From positions 48,299 through 112,298 of the forward strand of contig LADS01000060.1 in assembly GCA_000961725.1 (NCBI GenBank): 64,000 nt of DNA. The letters are read 5' to 3'. The stretch is from Desulfobulbaceae bacterium BRH_c16a. Lineage in GTDB: Bacteria; Desulfobacterota; Desulfobulbia; Desulfobulbales; Desulfocapsaceae. Made by a program: the position numbers and the translations under genes. Below are positions 45,347 to 54,497 of this stretch, piece after piece; position 1 is the stretch's first letter, and each line of letters starts with the position of its first letter. The notes beneath the pieces were generated by a model. That model was not told the DNA's origin. It searched no databases and saw nothing but the letters and a program-made list of their open reading frames with translations.

Positions 45347-45760
45347 ATGACCAAATTACGGACATTTCGGGTGGTAAACGGCAGGACACTATTCAAATGC
45401 CATTCGTGTAAAGGCAACAGGATGTTTACTATCCCACCGGGAGTTCGCACACGTTCCCTGCGCTGTTCCAAATGTGGGGAAATAACCCGCTGTATGTTCA
45501 ATCGGAGGGTGGTGGAAAGAGAGCAGCAGACCGGCAAGGTCCTTGTTTTCACCGGCGAAGGCAGGGAAATAGAGGCAAATCTTTTCGATATCTCGCGGGA
45601 TGGCGTGGGTTTTGATATTTCTTCACGGGACATAATGAAAATCAGCGTAGGAAAAAATCTGCTGTTCAAGTGCCCCTGGAATCCGCAGCTGCTCAGCCAG
45701 GGGAGCTATGTCGTCAGGTCGATCAAAGGCCAGCGGGTCGGCGTAGAACGACAGAAGTGA
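45347..45760 (+). CDS. Zinc-ribbon plus PilZ-like domain protein
   Basis: 137 residues from the ATG at 45347 (AAGAGG upstream). N-terminal treble-clef/ribbon with CHSC and CSKC (YKCHSCKG-type spacing: FKCHSCKG...LRCSKCGE), then a PilZ-like beta barrel (EREIEANLFDISRDGVGFDISSRDIMKISVGKNLLF...VVRSIKGQRVGVERQ). The GFD/ISRDG motif resembles the PilZ (D/N)xSxxG strand. PilZ domains bind cyclic-di-GMP (known); the RxxxR half of the motif is only partly visible (RVVEREQQ). It may link c-di-GMP to envelope or motility; upstream is a 200-base promoter region shared with the MCP. Confidence 0.75.
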   Translation: MTKLRTFRVVNGRTLFKCHSCKGNRMFTIPPGVRTRSLRCSKCGEITRCMFNRRVVEREQQTGKVLVFTGEGREIEANLFDISRDGVGFDISSRDIMKISVGKNLLFKCPWNPQLLSQGSYVVRSIKGQRVGVERQK

Positions 45761-45811
45761 TCGAGTCCTCTTAACGAAAATCTGGAGGAAAAGGCATTCT
45801 CGGACAGCCTC

Positions 45812-47305
45812 CTACTCTTTGGTACCGATCCGTTTATTAGTCGAGGTAAATCGTATGAAGGAAGGCAGGTTGCGCAAAAATCGCAGCCAGCTGTCCGGGG
45901 ATTTCCACAGCATCGTAACATAGCTCCACATGACCCGGGGCCGCTGGAAATGGCTGCGGTAAAAATCGATAAACAGCTCCTCCATCCTCGCCGACTCTAT
46001 GCCCTTGGGAATAAACTGGAACTGCATGCAGTCCATCTTCTCCCAGTCTTCATTGAAGGTCCCCATACTCTTGCCGCCTTCTTTAATCTGCCGGTACACG
46101 GGGGAACCGGGAAATGGCGTAAATTTGGCAAGGTTGAAATCGTCGATCGGCAGCGAATAGACATACTTCTGGCTCTTCCGTATGCTGGCCTCGGTCTCTC
46201 CCGGCAGCCCCATCATCAGCAAACCCTTCACGCGAATTCCCGCTTTCTTGATCAAGGCTATCTTCTCCCGCATCATCTCCAGGTCGGGATTCTGACGATG
46301 GGCAGCCAGCAGCTCCTCGTCTCCGGTTTCAATGCCCAGGCTGATCATCCAGCAGCCGGCCGACTTCATCAGCTCAAGGAGTTCAAAATCGAGGTGTTCC
46401 GCCCTGGCGGCACAGTTGAAGGTCATCCCCAGCGGCTCGGCGATGACCTTCCGGCAGAAATCCACCACCCGCTGACGATTGAAGGTGAACTGGTCGTCAT
46501 AGAAGTTGAGATGCCGGATATCATAGGTCTCTCGCAGATAGCGGAGATGGCGGTAGAGGTAGTCGGCTGAATTGTAGCGGAAGCTCCTCTTGAATACCGA
46601 TCTGTCGCAATAGCTGCAGGCGTACGGGCAGCCGCGGCTGGATAAGCAGCTGCCGTTGGGAGCTTTCGGATAGTTGAAGATAGGCAGAGTGTAGGCCTCC
46701 GGATACCCTGCCAGCTTGGCGTAATCGGGGAAAGGCAGAGTGTCGAGATCGAGCAGCTCTTTTCGCCTTCCGGTAAAAAAAGCCTTGCCGTCCGCATCGC
46801 GCAGTACCAGACCCGCAACGTTCCGCCGTTGATCTTCAGGCGTTGCGAGCAGCTCCCGGAGGGTTTCCTCGCCTTCGCCGACCACCACATAATCTATGCC
46901 GGGGTATACATCGAGAACCTGTTCCTGCATGGCGGAAACATGCACGCCGCCAAAGACCACCCGGATCTGCGGCAGTATGCTCTTTGCCAGTCCGGCCAGC
47001 CGTTCGCCATCGAAAAAGCTGGATGTTGTGCATGAAAAACCGATAAACGCCGGGTGATTTTCCTGGAGATAGGCAACGATCAGATCATCGGAATCCGGAT
47101 GGGCATAGCAGTCGATTATATCGTTCTCATGGCCATGGCTGGTCAGGTACGCCGAGATCGAGGCGAGCCCGAGCGGCGGCATGATATTGGCTATCCGCGA
47201 GATATCCTGCCCCGCCGATTTGGCACTGTAGCCGAGCGGATGGACCAGCAGAATCGATTTTCCGGCCTGCTTCAGGTTACTGGCGACGCTGGTATTTTCG
47301 TGCAA
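45812..47305 (-). CDS. B12-type radical SAM enzyme (operon 1)
   Basis: 497 residues if started at TTG 47305, which has AAGAAGGA upstream and follows the previous stop by 16 bases; an ATG at 47365 would overlap that gene by 44 bases. N-terminal cobalamin-binding-like Rossmann domain (SILLVHPLGYSAKS...MPPLGLASISAYL...FGGVHVSAMQEQV), lacking DxHxxG. Radical SAM core with CPYACSYC cluster motif, NFYDDQFTFNR and SLGIETGDEELL; BchE/HpnJ-like C-terminus. Such enzymes methylate unactivated carbons, cyclise or make C-C bonds. It is the last gene of the leftward APE-like operon, so it probably modifies the acyl or aryl head of the product. Confidence 0.9.
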   Translation of the reverse strand: MHENTSVASNLKQAGKSILLVHPLGYSAKSAGQDISRIANIMPPLGLASISAYLTSHGHENDIIDCYAHPDSDDLIVAYLQENHPAFIGFSCTTSSFFDGERLAGLAKSILPQIRVVFGGVHVSAMQEQVLDVYPGIDYVVVGEGEETLRELLATPEDQRRNVAGLVLRDADGKAFFTGRRKELLDLDTLPFPDYAKLAGYPEAYTLPIFNYPKAPNGSCLSSRGCPYACSYCDRSVFKRSFRYNSADYLYRHLRYLRETYDIRHLNFYDDQFTFNRQRVVDFCRKVIAEPLGMTFNCAARAEHLDFELLELMKSAGCWMISLGIETGDEELLAAHRQNPDLEMMREKIALIKKAGIRVKGLLMMGLPGETEASIRKSQKYVYSLPIDDFNLAKFTPFPGSPVYRQIKEGGKSMGTFNEDWEKMDCMQFQFIPKGIESARMEELFIDFYRSHFQRPRVMWSYVTMLWKSPDSWLRFLRNLPSFIRFTSTNKRIGTKE

Positions 47306-47321
47306 AGACTTATCCTTCTTT

Positions 47322-47726
47322 TTATAAATGAAAAGCGACAATCCCGGTGGCTGCAACTTCCGCATCCTTCCGGGTCAGGCTGAACGTCCCGTGCCATCCG
47401 GTTTGGCCATCGGACAGATCGACGGCAACAACGAAACGGTCATTGGGGCGGACGATGCCCTTGAATTTAATCTTGTTATACTTTTGCGGGGACAGATCCC
47501 GGCCCAGGGCACGTTCACAGAGATAGCGGACTGCAGCCAGTTGGACGATCGCCGGCAATATCGGATTATCCGGGAAATGCCCCCGGAATCCGGCGTAGCC
47601 TTCGTCAAACAGAAAATCCGCCGAGGCCTGCAATTGCCGGTCTGTCTGAACATCGATCCGCCACTCCAGACAGCATGACGACAGCGCCCCATAGAGAGAT
47701 TGTCGATCCTTCATGTCATTGCTCAT
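47322..47726 (-). CDS. FabA/FabZ-like hotdog protein lacking catalytic acid
   Basis: 134 residues from the ATG at 47726, which overlaps the DUF3261 stop as ATGA. GFRGHFPDNPILPAIVQLAAVRYL aligns with the FabZ motif GHFPxxPIMPGVLQIEALAQ. The catalytic histidine is present, but the Glu/Asp partner position reads alanine. The remainder (NKIKFKGIVRPNDRFVVAVDLSDGQTGWHGTFSLTRKDAEVAATGIVAF) is a normal hotdog strand set. It is therefore likely a thioesterase-like or dehydratase-partner subunit rather than a free dehydratase. APE-type clusters carry similar hotdog genes (ApeI/ApeP type). Confidence 0.82.
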   Translation of the reverse strand: MSNDMKDRQSLYGALSSCCLEWRIDVQTDRQLQASADFLFDEGYAGFRGHFPDNPILPAIVQLAAVRYLCERALGRDLSPQKYNKIKFKGIVRPNDRFVVAVDLSDGQTGWHGTFSLTRKDAEVAATGIVAFHL

Positions 47727-48289
47727 TTTCCCGAAGCCACCCGCGCCAGTTGAATACGTACACCCAGCCATGGTTGATGGTAAACCACGGTATCGTGGTC
47801 TTGCCCTGAAGTCCCGCCGCCCGATACCTTCCATACCTTGAACGGCCCCTTCCGGCCATACTTGCGCCAGGCCTTGTCCTCACTTTCTTCGCGACAGAGC
47901 CGGTAGAACCAGGAACCGGCGCATGGCAATTGCTGCGGTTCCTGTAGATAGATTCTGGCCAGGGCGAGAGACAGAAACGGGGCGAGATCGGATCCTTTCA
48001 AAGGGCCTCCGCCCCGCAGCAGATTATGGCTGCCATCACCTGCCACCTCCACTTCAAGAAGTTTTACCCCGGTTGCATCCAGCAGGACATAATGCAGCCC
48101 ATCCGCATTCTCCCGCACGCCGAGAAGACCGGAAAACCGCAGGATATCCCCTCTTTCTATGCGAATATTCAGCAATTTTGCGCTTTGTTTGTCATGATCG
48201 GCAAGACCGTCTGTCCGAACGTCCAGGGGCAGGCTGCACGAAGTCAGGAGAAGACAGATACAGCAGGAGAAAAACAATATGGCTTTCAT
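47723..48289 (-). CDS. DUF3261 lipoprotein
   Basis: 188 residues from the ATG at 48289, with AGGGGTG upstream and two bases after the exporter stop. Lipobox LLLTSC gives a lipidated Cys after MKAILFFSCCICLLLTS. The mature part has DUF3261 character (LLNIRIERGDILRFSGLLGVRENADGLHYVLLDATGVKLLEVEVAGDGSHNL). DUF3261 lipoproteins sit beside MMPL exporters and LolA proteins in aryl-polyene-type clusters and are thought to act in outer-membrane delivery of the product. An open frame extends further upstream but overlaps the exporter and lacks a plausible start. Confidence 0.85.
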   Translation of the reverse strand: MKAILFFSCCICLLLTSCSLPLDVRTDGLADHDKQSAKLLNIRIERGDILRFSGLLGVRENADGLHYVLLDATGVKLLEVEVAGDGSHNLLRGGGPLKGSDLAPFLSLALARIYLQEPQQLPCAGSWFYRLCREESEDKAWRKYGRKGPFKVWKVSGGGTSGQDHDTVVYHQPWLGVRIQLARVASGK

Positions 48290-48291
48290 CG

Positions 48292-50667
48292 TCACCCCTT
48301 TTTGCCGAAGACCAGAAGAGAAGGACTGACCAGTATCGCCGTCGGCCAGGCCAAACCGATGCCCACCAGTACCGTCACGCCGAGAGCATGCAGGGCGGGA
48401 TGGCCGGCAAAGGCCAGGACCCCGAAGCCGATCAGTGAGCTGGCTGCACAGATGCTCACCGCCTGGCCGGATGTCGTCGCCTGGCCGGAAAGCTTTGCAC
48501 AGACGATGAAGATGCCGTAATCGACACTGAGACCGATAACCATGATCCCCATGATAAGGTGCATCATGTTCAGTTCCCTGTCGGTCAAAAAACAGAATAT
48601 CGACATGGCTGCCAGCGCCGAGATGACCGGTGCCAGTACCGCAGCCACTGCTCTGGCGTTGCGGAACTGCAGGATCACCAGGAAGGTGATGATCAATCCC
48701 GCGGCAAGCGACAAGGTGACGACATCGTGACGGAGCAGTCGCTCCACCTCCGCCCGCCATTTTTTATTGGCGAGGACGTTCACGCCGTCTTCCTGCTCAT
48801 CAAACTCCAGGAGTTTAGAGAGGATCCGGTCGTCGATGGCAACAGTGGTCATGGCCAGATAGGAATTGTCGCCGGAAAGGGTATTATCCGGGGTCTTCAG
48901 CATCGAAGAAAACAGCGGCTGCAAGGGCCCGCCCAGGAATTTATCCGGCGACAGGGGTTGCGGCTCGCTGTCCAGCCAGTTAAAAAACGGGGTGAAGGCC
49001 TTTTCGGTAAAGCCCCGGGTAACAGCCGCGGTAAGAAAACGATCTTCGAACTGTACGCGATGTTCCGCCCAGAAGTGCTGCCATCCCTGCAGGTTACGAT
49101 CCTGGGCGCCGGGACCGGGCAAGAGGGGCGCAAAAGATTGAAATTTTTTGACGTCGTGTTCCTGCAGGAAGCGATATACCAGATAATTTCTGTCGAGAAC
49201 CTCATCAAGGCTCTCGCCTGTTGCGAGAATGAAGGCCTGCTCTTCTCCTCCTCCCCAGGTTTCGGCGAAATGCCGCTCGTCGCTCTTCACCTGTTTATCG
49301 GGAACGTCAAGTGCCCGCAGATCGCCGTTGTAGTGGAGCCGCGGCCAGGACATGACACCCAGGACCAGCAGGATCAGCCAGCCGAAGAGAATAAGACCGG
49401 GACGTTTCGGCGAAAAAAACGTCAACCAATGAGCCCTGGCGGTTTGCACAGGTTTCTGCCGGCGGAAAGCGGCAACCGCCGGAATAACCAGCCAGGCACA
49501 GGCCGAAGCAAGCATTATCCCGAAAAATGCCAGCAAGGCCATCTGTCTGTGGCTCGGAACCTGCGAGAAAAGCAGCACGAGAAAAACCGCAGCTGTCGTC
49601 AGGATTGCATACAGCAGCGGTTTTGCCACCCGCTTCATCGCCTCGCGCTGGTTTCCGTCGCAGGCCACGGCCAGATAGAGATGGATCGAGAAATCGACGG
49701 CAATCCCCAGCAGCACAATACCGAAGCCAAGGGCAAGGCCACTCAGTTTACCATGGATTAGACTGGTCAAGCCTATAGCGAGAGGTGCAGCCATGTAGGG
49801 GACACTCACCACCACCAGGGCGCGAATGTCCCACAAGGCAATGCCGAGCAATACAATCAGGAGAACCGTTGCCACCGGCAACAGCACCCGCAGATCGTTC
49901 TTGATGGCGCGACTGTTGGCAAGGGTATGGGGCAGACTGCCTATGACGCTGGCCTCGACCCCGGGACTGAAGGACTGGCGAAACGCATCGTCAAGGACTT
50001 TCTCTATCGCTCCGGCCTGGGCCGAATCGGTAAGCGATTTGTTGCTCTCGGCCACCAGAAGACAACTCATGCCGTCCCTGCTCATGAAAAAACCTTCGTC
50101 GATCTGCACCGAAAACTCGGACCGCATAAGCGAAAGTTTTTGCAGTGCCAACGAGATAAAACCTAAAGGATCGACCTGCACCTGGTTTTTCATGGCAATG
50201 CCGGCAGGACTGTTCAACTGGGCGAACGACTTCTGCAGGCCTTCCTTTATCCCCTCCGGCGAAGTCTTTTCGGCAAGGGTCTCGAGATCCCCTGAATCAA
50301 ACAGCAGAGGCAGGGAGGGTTGAAGGCCGGCAAAGAGGGCAAACTCATACCCCTCGGGCAGACGTGACAACACATAGGAAAAATAGCCGCTCCCGGCCAG
50401 CAGGTCGCCAAGCTTTTTCGTGCTCTCCTGCAGGGCTTTCTTGCTGACCGGCGCAGGAATTCCATCTTTTTGACTGGCGGAAACGGTGATGAACAAACGA
50501 TCGACAAGGCCCATCTGCTGCAGCATCCTGAGGTCGCCTCGAACGGCCTCGCCCGGCAACAGGTCGAACGCGTCGTCGCTCAGCCTGAGATCCCTGCAAA
50601 AAAACAGGCCGAGAACCAGGGCGAAGAGGACGATGAGCCAGCGCAGAATTACCGCAGTTCTACTCAT
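48292..50667 (-). CDS. MMPL/RND-type lipid exporter
   Basis: 791 residues. Two repeats, each with one helix, a large periplasmic domain and five helices. First anchor VILRWLIVLFALVLGLFF, then DDAFDLLPGEAV; first membrane block VATVLLIVLLGIALWDIRALVVVSVPYMAAPLAIGL with GIAVDFSIHLYLA; second with LMHLIMGIMVIGLSVDYGIFIVCA. The paired Asp residues of the transmembrane proton relay lie in GIAVDFSI and GLSVDYGI. It should pump a lipid-like product across the inner membrane. The ATG at 50667 overlaps the end of the LolA-like gene; a GTG three codons earlier is possible. Confidence 0.9.
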   Translation of the reverse strand: MSRTAVILRWLIVLFALVLGLFFCRDLRLSDDAFDLLPGEAVRGDLRMLQQMGLVDRLFITVSASQKDGIPAPVSKKALQESTKKLGDLLAGSGYFSYVLSRLPEGYEFALFAGLQPSLPLLFDSGDLETLAEKTSPEGIKEGLQKSFAQLNSPAGIAMKNQVQVDPLGFISLALQKLSLMRSEFSVQIDEGFFMSRDGMSCLLVAESNKSLTDSAQAGAIEKVLDDAFRQSFSPGVEASVIGSLPHTLANSRAIKNDLRVLLPVATVLLIVLLGIALWDIRALVVVSVPYMAAPLAIGLTSLIHGKLSGLALGFGIVLLGIAVDFSIHLYLAVACDGNQREAMKRVAKPLLYAILTTAAVFLVLLFSQVPSHRQMALLAFFGIMLASACAWLVIPAVAAFRRQKPVQTARAHWLTFFSPKRPGLILFGWLILLVLGVMSWPRLHYNGDLRALDVPDKQVKSDERHFAETWGGGEEQAFILATGESLDEVLDRNYLVYRFLQEHDVKKFQSFAPLLPGPGAQDRNLQGWQHFWAEHRVQFEDRFLTAAVTRGFTEKAFTPFFNWLDSEPQPLSPDKFLGGPLQPLFSSMLKTPDNTLSGDNSYLAMTTVAIDDRILSKLLEFDEQEDGVNVLANKKWRAEVERLLRHDVVTLSLAAGLIITFLVILQFRNARAVAAVLAPVISALAAMSIFCFLTDRELNMMHLIMGIMVIGLSVDYGIFIVCAKLSGQATTSGQAVSICAASSLIGFGVLAFAGHPALHALGVTVLVGIGLAWPTAILVSPSLLVFGKKG

Positions 50668-51331
50668 CGGTGCCACAGAGGGTGAACAGTATGTCGGGGG
50701 TTTTGCTGTTCAGAACATAGGAATGGAAGCTGATGACCGTGGTGTCGCCCCCTGGTTCGGCGATTTCAACCTTCTCGGGTTGTCGGCTGGTCTTGTTGAA
50801 AGTGATGGTGACAGTGCCGATATATTCCGAAACCGCCTCGCTTTTCGGAGTTATCCGCAAGGAAGAAGGCCCAGATTTTTCAAGCAGATACAACAAATCC
50901 AGACGCGAATAGTCGCCGCCCAGCCACAGCCACAGCTGCTCGGCCACGGTTCGCATCACCGGATCGGAACCGAGATCGAAATGAACCGGCGGAGCTTTTT
51001 CGTTGCAGCGCATTCCCCGGTCACCGCTGAAGATCAGAACGGAGGGAATAGGCGAGGTAAACTCCCAGCGCAACCGGTCCGGCCGGACGACGGTCAGGGA
51101 GCCATGAAAAATCACCGGTTCGGCAAAGAGGGCCAGCCTCCTCTCCTGGACAAATTTACTGGAGAAGGAGCGGACCTGATCGGAGGCGGCTTGAATTTCT
51201 TTTAAAAAATCGGTTAATTCTTCCGACTCCGATGAAAATACCGGTTGCGGCGAATTGACGACCAGAAGTACACCCAGGCAAACCGGTACAAAAAGACGAA
51301 CGAAACTGCTAAAAAAATTAAAGCACTGCAT
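50660..51331 (-). CDS. LolA-like outer-membrane lipoprotein carrier
   Basis: 223 residues from the ATG at 51331, giving an uncleaved/cleavable signal (FFSSFVRLFVPVCLGVLLVVNSPQPVFSSESE). The mature part matches the LolA-like family: FLKEIQAASDQVRSFSSKFVQERRLALFAEPVIFHGSLTVVRPDRLRWEFTSP, then PPVHFDLG and a closing half-barrel. LolA-like proteins ferry hydrophobic cargo through the periplasm. Between the exporter and a hotdog gene it marks this as a product-export operon of the APE type. Start overlaps the preceding gene by 14 bases. Confidence 0.87.
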   Translation of the reverse strand: MQCFNFFSSFVRLFVPVCLGVLLVVNSPQPVFSSESEELTDFLKEIQAASDQVRSFSSKFVQERRLALFAEPVIFHGSLTVVRPDRLRWEFTSPIPSVLIFSGDRGMRCNEKAPPVHFDLGSDPVMRTVAEQLWLWLGGDYSRLDLLYLLEKSGPSSLRITPKSEAVSEYIGTVTITFNKTSRQPEKVEIAEPGGDTTVISFHSYVLNSKTPDILFTLCGTDE

Positions 51332-51758
51332 CCCGGCTGAGATCCTCCCACACCTTGATATCGCCTGCGGCAAGCAATTCCCGGCCGTCGTACACTTCGC
51401 CGTGAATCATCTTTATCGCTCCGAATTCAAATGTTTTTTCAGTTTCAATCCGCACAGCTCTTCCCGGCACGGCCCGGCCATAAAACGAGAAGGCATCTAT
51501 GCCCACCAGCATGCCGTCACGAACCGGCCTGCCGAGACAAAAGGCATCGTAACCGCTCGCCAGGGCCGTGGCCTGGGCGATCAGCTCGATGACATATTCC
51601 GGCAGGAGCCGGTTGTTGTCCGATACGCAGATACCGGAAGCAGGCAACACCGCTTCGGCGGTTGATCTATTGCCATGACGCGCCACAAGGGTTTCGACGA
51701 ACAGCATCGGCGGCCGATGGGGAAGCATCGCCGCTGCCGGTTGCGGCAAAGACATCAT
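51318..51758 (-). CDS. ApeP-like hotdog dehydratase
   Basis: 146 residues. MLPHRPPMLFVETLVARHGNRSTAEAVL is the characteristic opening of the ApeP-like 3-hydroxyacyl-ACP dehydratase family, and LLPEYVIELIAQATALASGYDA supplies the family's EL-AQ helix. The start ATGATG overlaps the KS-CLF stop by four bases. It would dehydrate the 3-hydroxyacyl-ACP intermediate during polyene chain extension. A second protein of the same kind is at 54498-54932; the two may form a heterodimer, as occurs in aryl-polyene systems (known for that pathway, inferred here). Confidence 0.87.
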   Translation of the reverse strand: MMSLPQPAAAMLPHRPPMLFVETLVARHGNRSTAEAVLPASGICVSDNNRLLPEYVIELIAQATALASGYDAFCLGRPVRDGMLVGIDAFSFYGRAVPGRAVRIETEKTFEFGAIKMIHGEVYDGRELLAAGDIKVWEDLSRDAVL

Positions 51759-53938
51759 GGCCTGTACAACTCCATGGCGGTAACATATTGGCCGAAACCG
51801 AGCACAAGAATCGTATTCCTCCCTCCGCCGAGGATAATATCGCTTCCTCCTGCAAGGGCGCCGGGAACCACACCGATCTCCAGAAAAGAGGCGGCAAAAG
51901 CCGTCGCCACCGCCGAGGCCGAGGCGAACTCACCTGTAAATTTACGATAGGGTAAAACCGGCACGGTCAGTTGAGCAAGTGCCATAAACCGTTCGAGCTG
52001 CTTTTCTCCCTCCCCGGACATGGCCGCAGGGATCCCTGCCAGAACAAGGGCGCATCTGCGTTGCAATTCTTCAGTGCCGCCAAGAGAATCTCGCAACGCG
52101 GCAATGACTCCATCTGCCTCGCAGCTGCGATAGAATGGGATGGAAATGCAGCATTTGGCATTTTCACTCTTCCTGTCGAGACAAAAAGCCCCGCCGCCAT
52201 CTGCTAGCGCCGCTCCGGGTGCAATCGAAGCATCAAAGAGAGGAGAGAAGGTGTCATGCCCCTCATCCGCAGCCATGAGGAGGGCCGGCAACGCCGAATC
52301 CTGCAAGGAAAGGTCTGCCGTCAGCAACGCCTGTTCAAAGGAATAATCCCCGCCACTGGCGGTAATATTTGGTCCCGTTGCCCCGAACATGATCGCCACC
52401 TGACTGGCAGGCGCGTTGTGGACGGAGCCGACAAAATCGGTGGGACTTGGAAACTGTTCGCTGGAGGCGGTGAGGCGGGTGAGGAAATCGTGGGTTTCGG
52501 AAAGAGCGCCCCAGCCTGTACCCATAAAAACAGCACCTGGTTTCCGGGACTCAATCCCTGCATCATTATGGGCCATTACCGCAAGGGCAAGCGTAATCCG
52601 CGGCAAACGTTTCAGCCGGCGGATCAACTGGGGCGGCAGGTTTTTCGAAATTGTCCCGGACTCTGCCATGCCGGCGGCAGACTCGCCCGCCTGTATCCGG
52701 GCCATGGTGGCAACGATGTCCCCTGCCCCGGTCAGGCAGGAATAGCCATGGATGGCCAACCCCGCGCGCTGCGGCGGGCAGGGTCGAGTAAAAAAAAATG
52801 TGCCGGGGGCTCCAAGCACCAGGGATCCATTATTGCCGCCGAAACCAAAGGAGTTGGAGAGAACCGCCCTTGCCGGATTTTGCGAAGACTCCACCGGCTG
52901 TACCAGCGGGGTCAGACCGAGCAGAGGATCGATATTCTGCAAGCCGGTATTGGCCGGTAACACATGGCGCGATACGGCGATCGCCGACACCACCGCCTCG
53001 ATGGCCCCGGAGGCTGCCAGGCTGTGGCCGGAAGCACCTTTAATCGATGAAAGCGGCGGAAGCACAGAAAAAAGTCTACGCACGGCCTTCGACTCGGCAA
53101 GATCGTTTTCCGGGGTGCCGGTACCGTGCAGATTGATGTAACCGATATCTTCCGGGCGAAGTCCGGCGTCGGCCAGCGCCGCCGACATTGCCATGAAAGC
53201 ACCCTGACCTTCGGGGTGCGGGGCGGCTGGATGATACGCATCGCAGGAAAGCCCGGCGCCAAGCAGCAGGGCGATGGGATTTTCCGGTTTGACCGTGGTA
53301 AGCAGGAGCATCCCTGCGCCTTCGGCCACGGCCATGCCCTGCCGATCCCGATCAAGAGGCTTGCAGCCGCTCCGGTCGACCAGCTGCAGCGAGTGGAAAC
53401 CGAAATAGGTCAGACGGCTGAGGGAATCGACGCCTCCGACAAGCACCATTACCGCCCTGCCGCTGCGGAGCATTGCCACAGCCATGGCAATGGCGACGAC
53501 CCCGGAAGAACAGGCGGTGGAAACGGTAAGTAAAGGCCCTGTACACTTCAGTTCTTCGGCAAGAGAGTGGGCAACCGTATGTAATCCGTGGTAGCGGTAC
53601 GGCGCTTTATCATCTTCATGATCCCTCAGCAGCTGCTCGGTGGTTGCTATGCCGCCGGTGGTGGTGCCGATAATTATTGCGTCGGGAGGGTGGCTTGTCC
53701 CCGCCATAGCCTGTTCGGCGGCAAGGTGTGCCAGCCAATGTGTTCTCGGCAGAGACGACGGTCGATCCAGGCCAACTGCCTGGCCAACCGGCAAAGGACT
53801 GCCATGCAGCAGGGAGAACAGCTCCAGGGGCTTTATTGCCGAACGATTCTCACGTAAGGTCTTTTCCGTCGCTGCCAGACCGGAGCCCAGTGAACTGACG
53901 ATCCCCGCTCCGCCGACATACACTGTTCCGTTCGTCAA
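51755..53938 (-). CDS. Ketosynthase-chain length factor in one polypeptide
   Basis: 727 residues, two thiolase-fold halves. The N-terminal half (1-~385) has the KS triad C143 (STACSSG), H271 (NLHGTGTPENDLAES) and H305 (KGASGHSLAAS) plus NSFGFGGNN, as in FabF/type II KS-alpha. The C-terminal half (~395-727) keeps KS-like strands (GPNITASGGDYSFEQALL, DGGGAFCLDR) but has no nucleophilic Cys in the active-site position, like a chain-length factor or PF13723-type KS. In classical APE clusters KS and CLF are separate proteins. The active KS would condense malonyl units on the ACP while the CLF sets chain length. ATGA-overlaps connect it to the ACP and the following hotdog gene. Confidence 0.9.
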   Translation of the reverse strand: MTNGTVYVGGAGIVSSLGSGLAATEKTLRENRSAIKPLELFSLLHGSPLPVGQAVGLDRPSSLPRTHWLAHLAAEQAMAGTSHPPDAIIIGTTTGGIATTEQLLRDHEDDKAPYRYHGLHTVAHSLAEELKCTGPLLTVSTACSSGVVAIAMAVAMLRSGRAVMVLVGGVDSLSRLTYFGFHSLQLVDRSGCKPLDRDRQGMAVAEGAGMLLLTTVKPENPIALLLGAGLSCDAYHPAAPHPEGQGAFMAMSAALADAGLRPEDIGYINLHGTGTPENDLAESKAVRRLFSVLPPLSSIKGASGHSLAASGAIEAVVSAIAVSRHVLPANTGLQNIDPLLGLTPLVQPVESSQNPARAVLSNSFGFGGNNGSLVLGAPGTFFFTRPCPPQRAGLAIHGYSCLTGAGDIVATMARIQAGESAAGMAESGTISKNLPPQLIRRLKRLPRITLALAVMAHNDAGIESRKPGAVFMGTGWGALSETHDFLTRLTASSEQFPSPTDFVGSVHNAPASQVAIMFGATGPNITASGGDYSFEQALLTADLSLQDSALPALLMAADEGHDTFSPLFDASIAPGAALADGGGAFCLDRKSENAKCCISIPFYRSCEADGVIAALRDSLGGTEELQRRCALVLAGIPAAMSGEGEKQLERFMALAQLTVPVLPYRKFTGEFASASAVATAFAASFLEIGVVPGALAGGSDIILGGGRNTILVLGFGQYVTAMELYRP

Positions 53939-54201
53939 GAAGATGCCTTGGTGGTGTTTTCTTTAATATATGCGGCAAGATCGGCAAGGGATGAAAACAC
54001 CTTTTCGCCGACCTCCTGGTTGTTGATGATTATTCCGTAATCTTTTTCAACCATGACCACCATTTCCAGGACATCGATGGAGTCGATACCAAGCTCGCCA
54101 CCGACCAATTGAGCATTTTCATCAAAATCTTCAGGCTTTACGTCCTGCAGGTTAAGAATATCTATAAGTTTGACTTTGAGCTCTTCTATAAGTTGTTGCA
54201 T
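53935..54201 (-). CDS. Acyl carrier protein
   Basis: 88 residues from the ATG at 54201. Four-helix ACP with the phosphopantetheine serine S41 in LGIDSIDVLE, a normal DSL-like motif, and VGEKVFSSLADLAAYI at the end. ACPs carry the growing acyl chain as a thioester. It is the first gene of the leftward operon and the only ACP recognised in the cluster. The in-frame frame upstream runs through repeat copy B and has no convincing start there. The ribosome binding site is weak. Confidence 0.88.
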   Translation of the reverse strand: MQQLIEELKVKLIDILNLQDVKPEDFDENAQLVGGELGIDSIDVLEMVVMVEKDYGIIINNQEVGEKVFSSLADLAAYIKENTTKASS

Positions 54202-54263
54202 AAGAGTATTTTCACATTCTATGAAGTTAAGCGGGCGCGTGCATTCGCCGGCATAGGGCTCTG

Positions 54264-54340
54264 ACACCCCACAAGGGGGGTATAAGTACCTTACAGATTG
54301 TTTTCTTGTAAAAAACAAGAAAACAATCTGTAAGGTACTA
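54264..54340 (-). repeat. Dispersed palindromic repeat, copy B (long perfect hairpin)
   Basis: ACACCCCACAAGGGGGGTAT is followed by a perfect 24-base stem with a seven-base loop (54285-54308 against 54316-54339; AGTACCTTACAG... pairs with ...CTGTAAGGTACT). It is in reverse orientation to copies A and C. It lies in the divergent intergenic region between the ACP (-) and the dehydratase (+) genes, where it could act as a bidirectional barrier. Copies B and C are inverted and frame the dehydratase-FabG pair. Confidence 0.9.
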
Positions 54341-54497
54341 AATAATAATATTGGTGGATATTATATGGCGTATTCACTTGGCTATTTTCAAAAAGCACAA
54401 GAGGAGTCAGACGAAATCATCTTATAAAACCAGCAGGAATTTGTCATCTAATTTGGTGGCGAATTCGGAAATAATGAGGTATCAGTGTCGCATATCC

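Noticed and set aside
48559..49761. 400-codon + strand frame opposite the MMPL exporter
   Set aside because: Shadow of the exporter gene; composition is typical of antisense reading.
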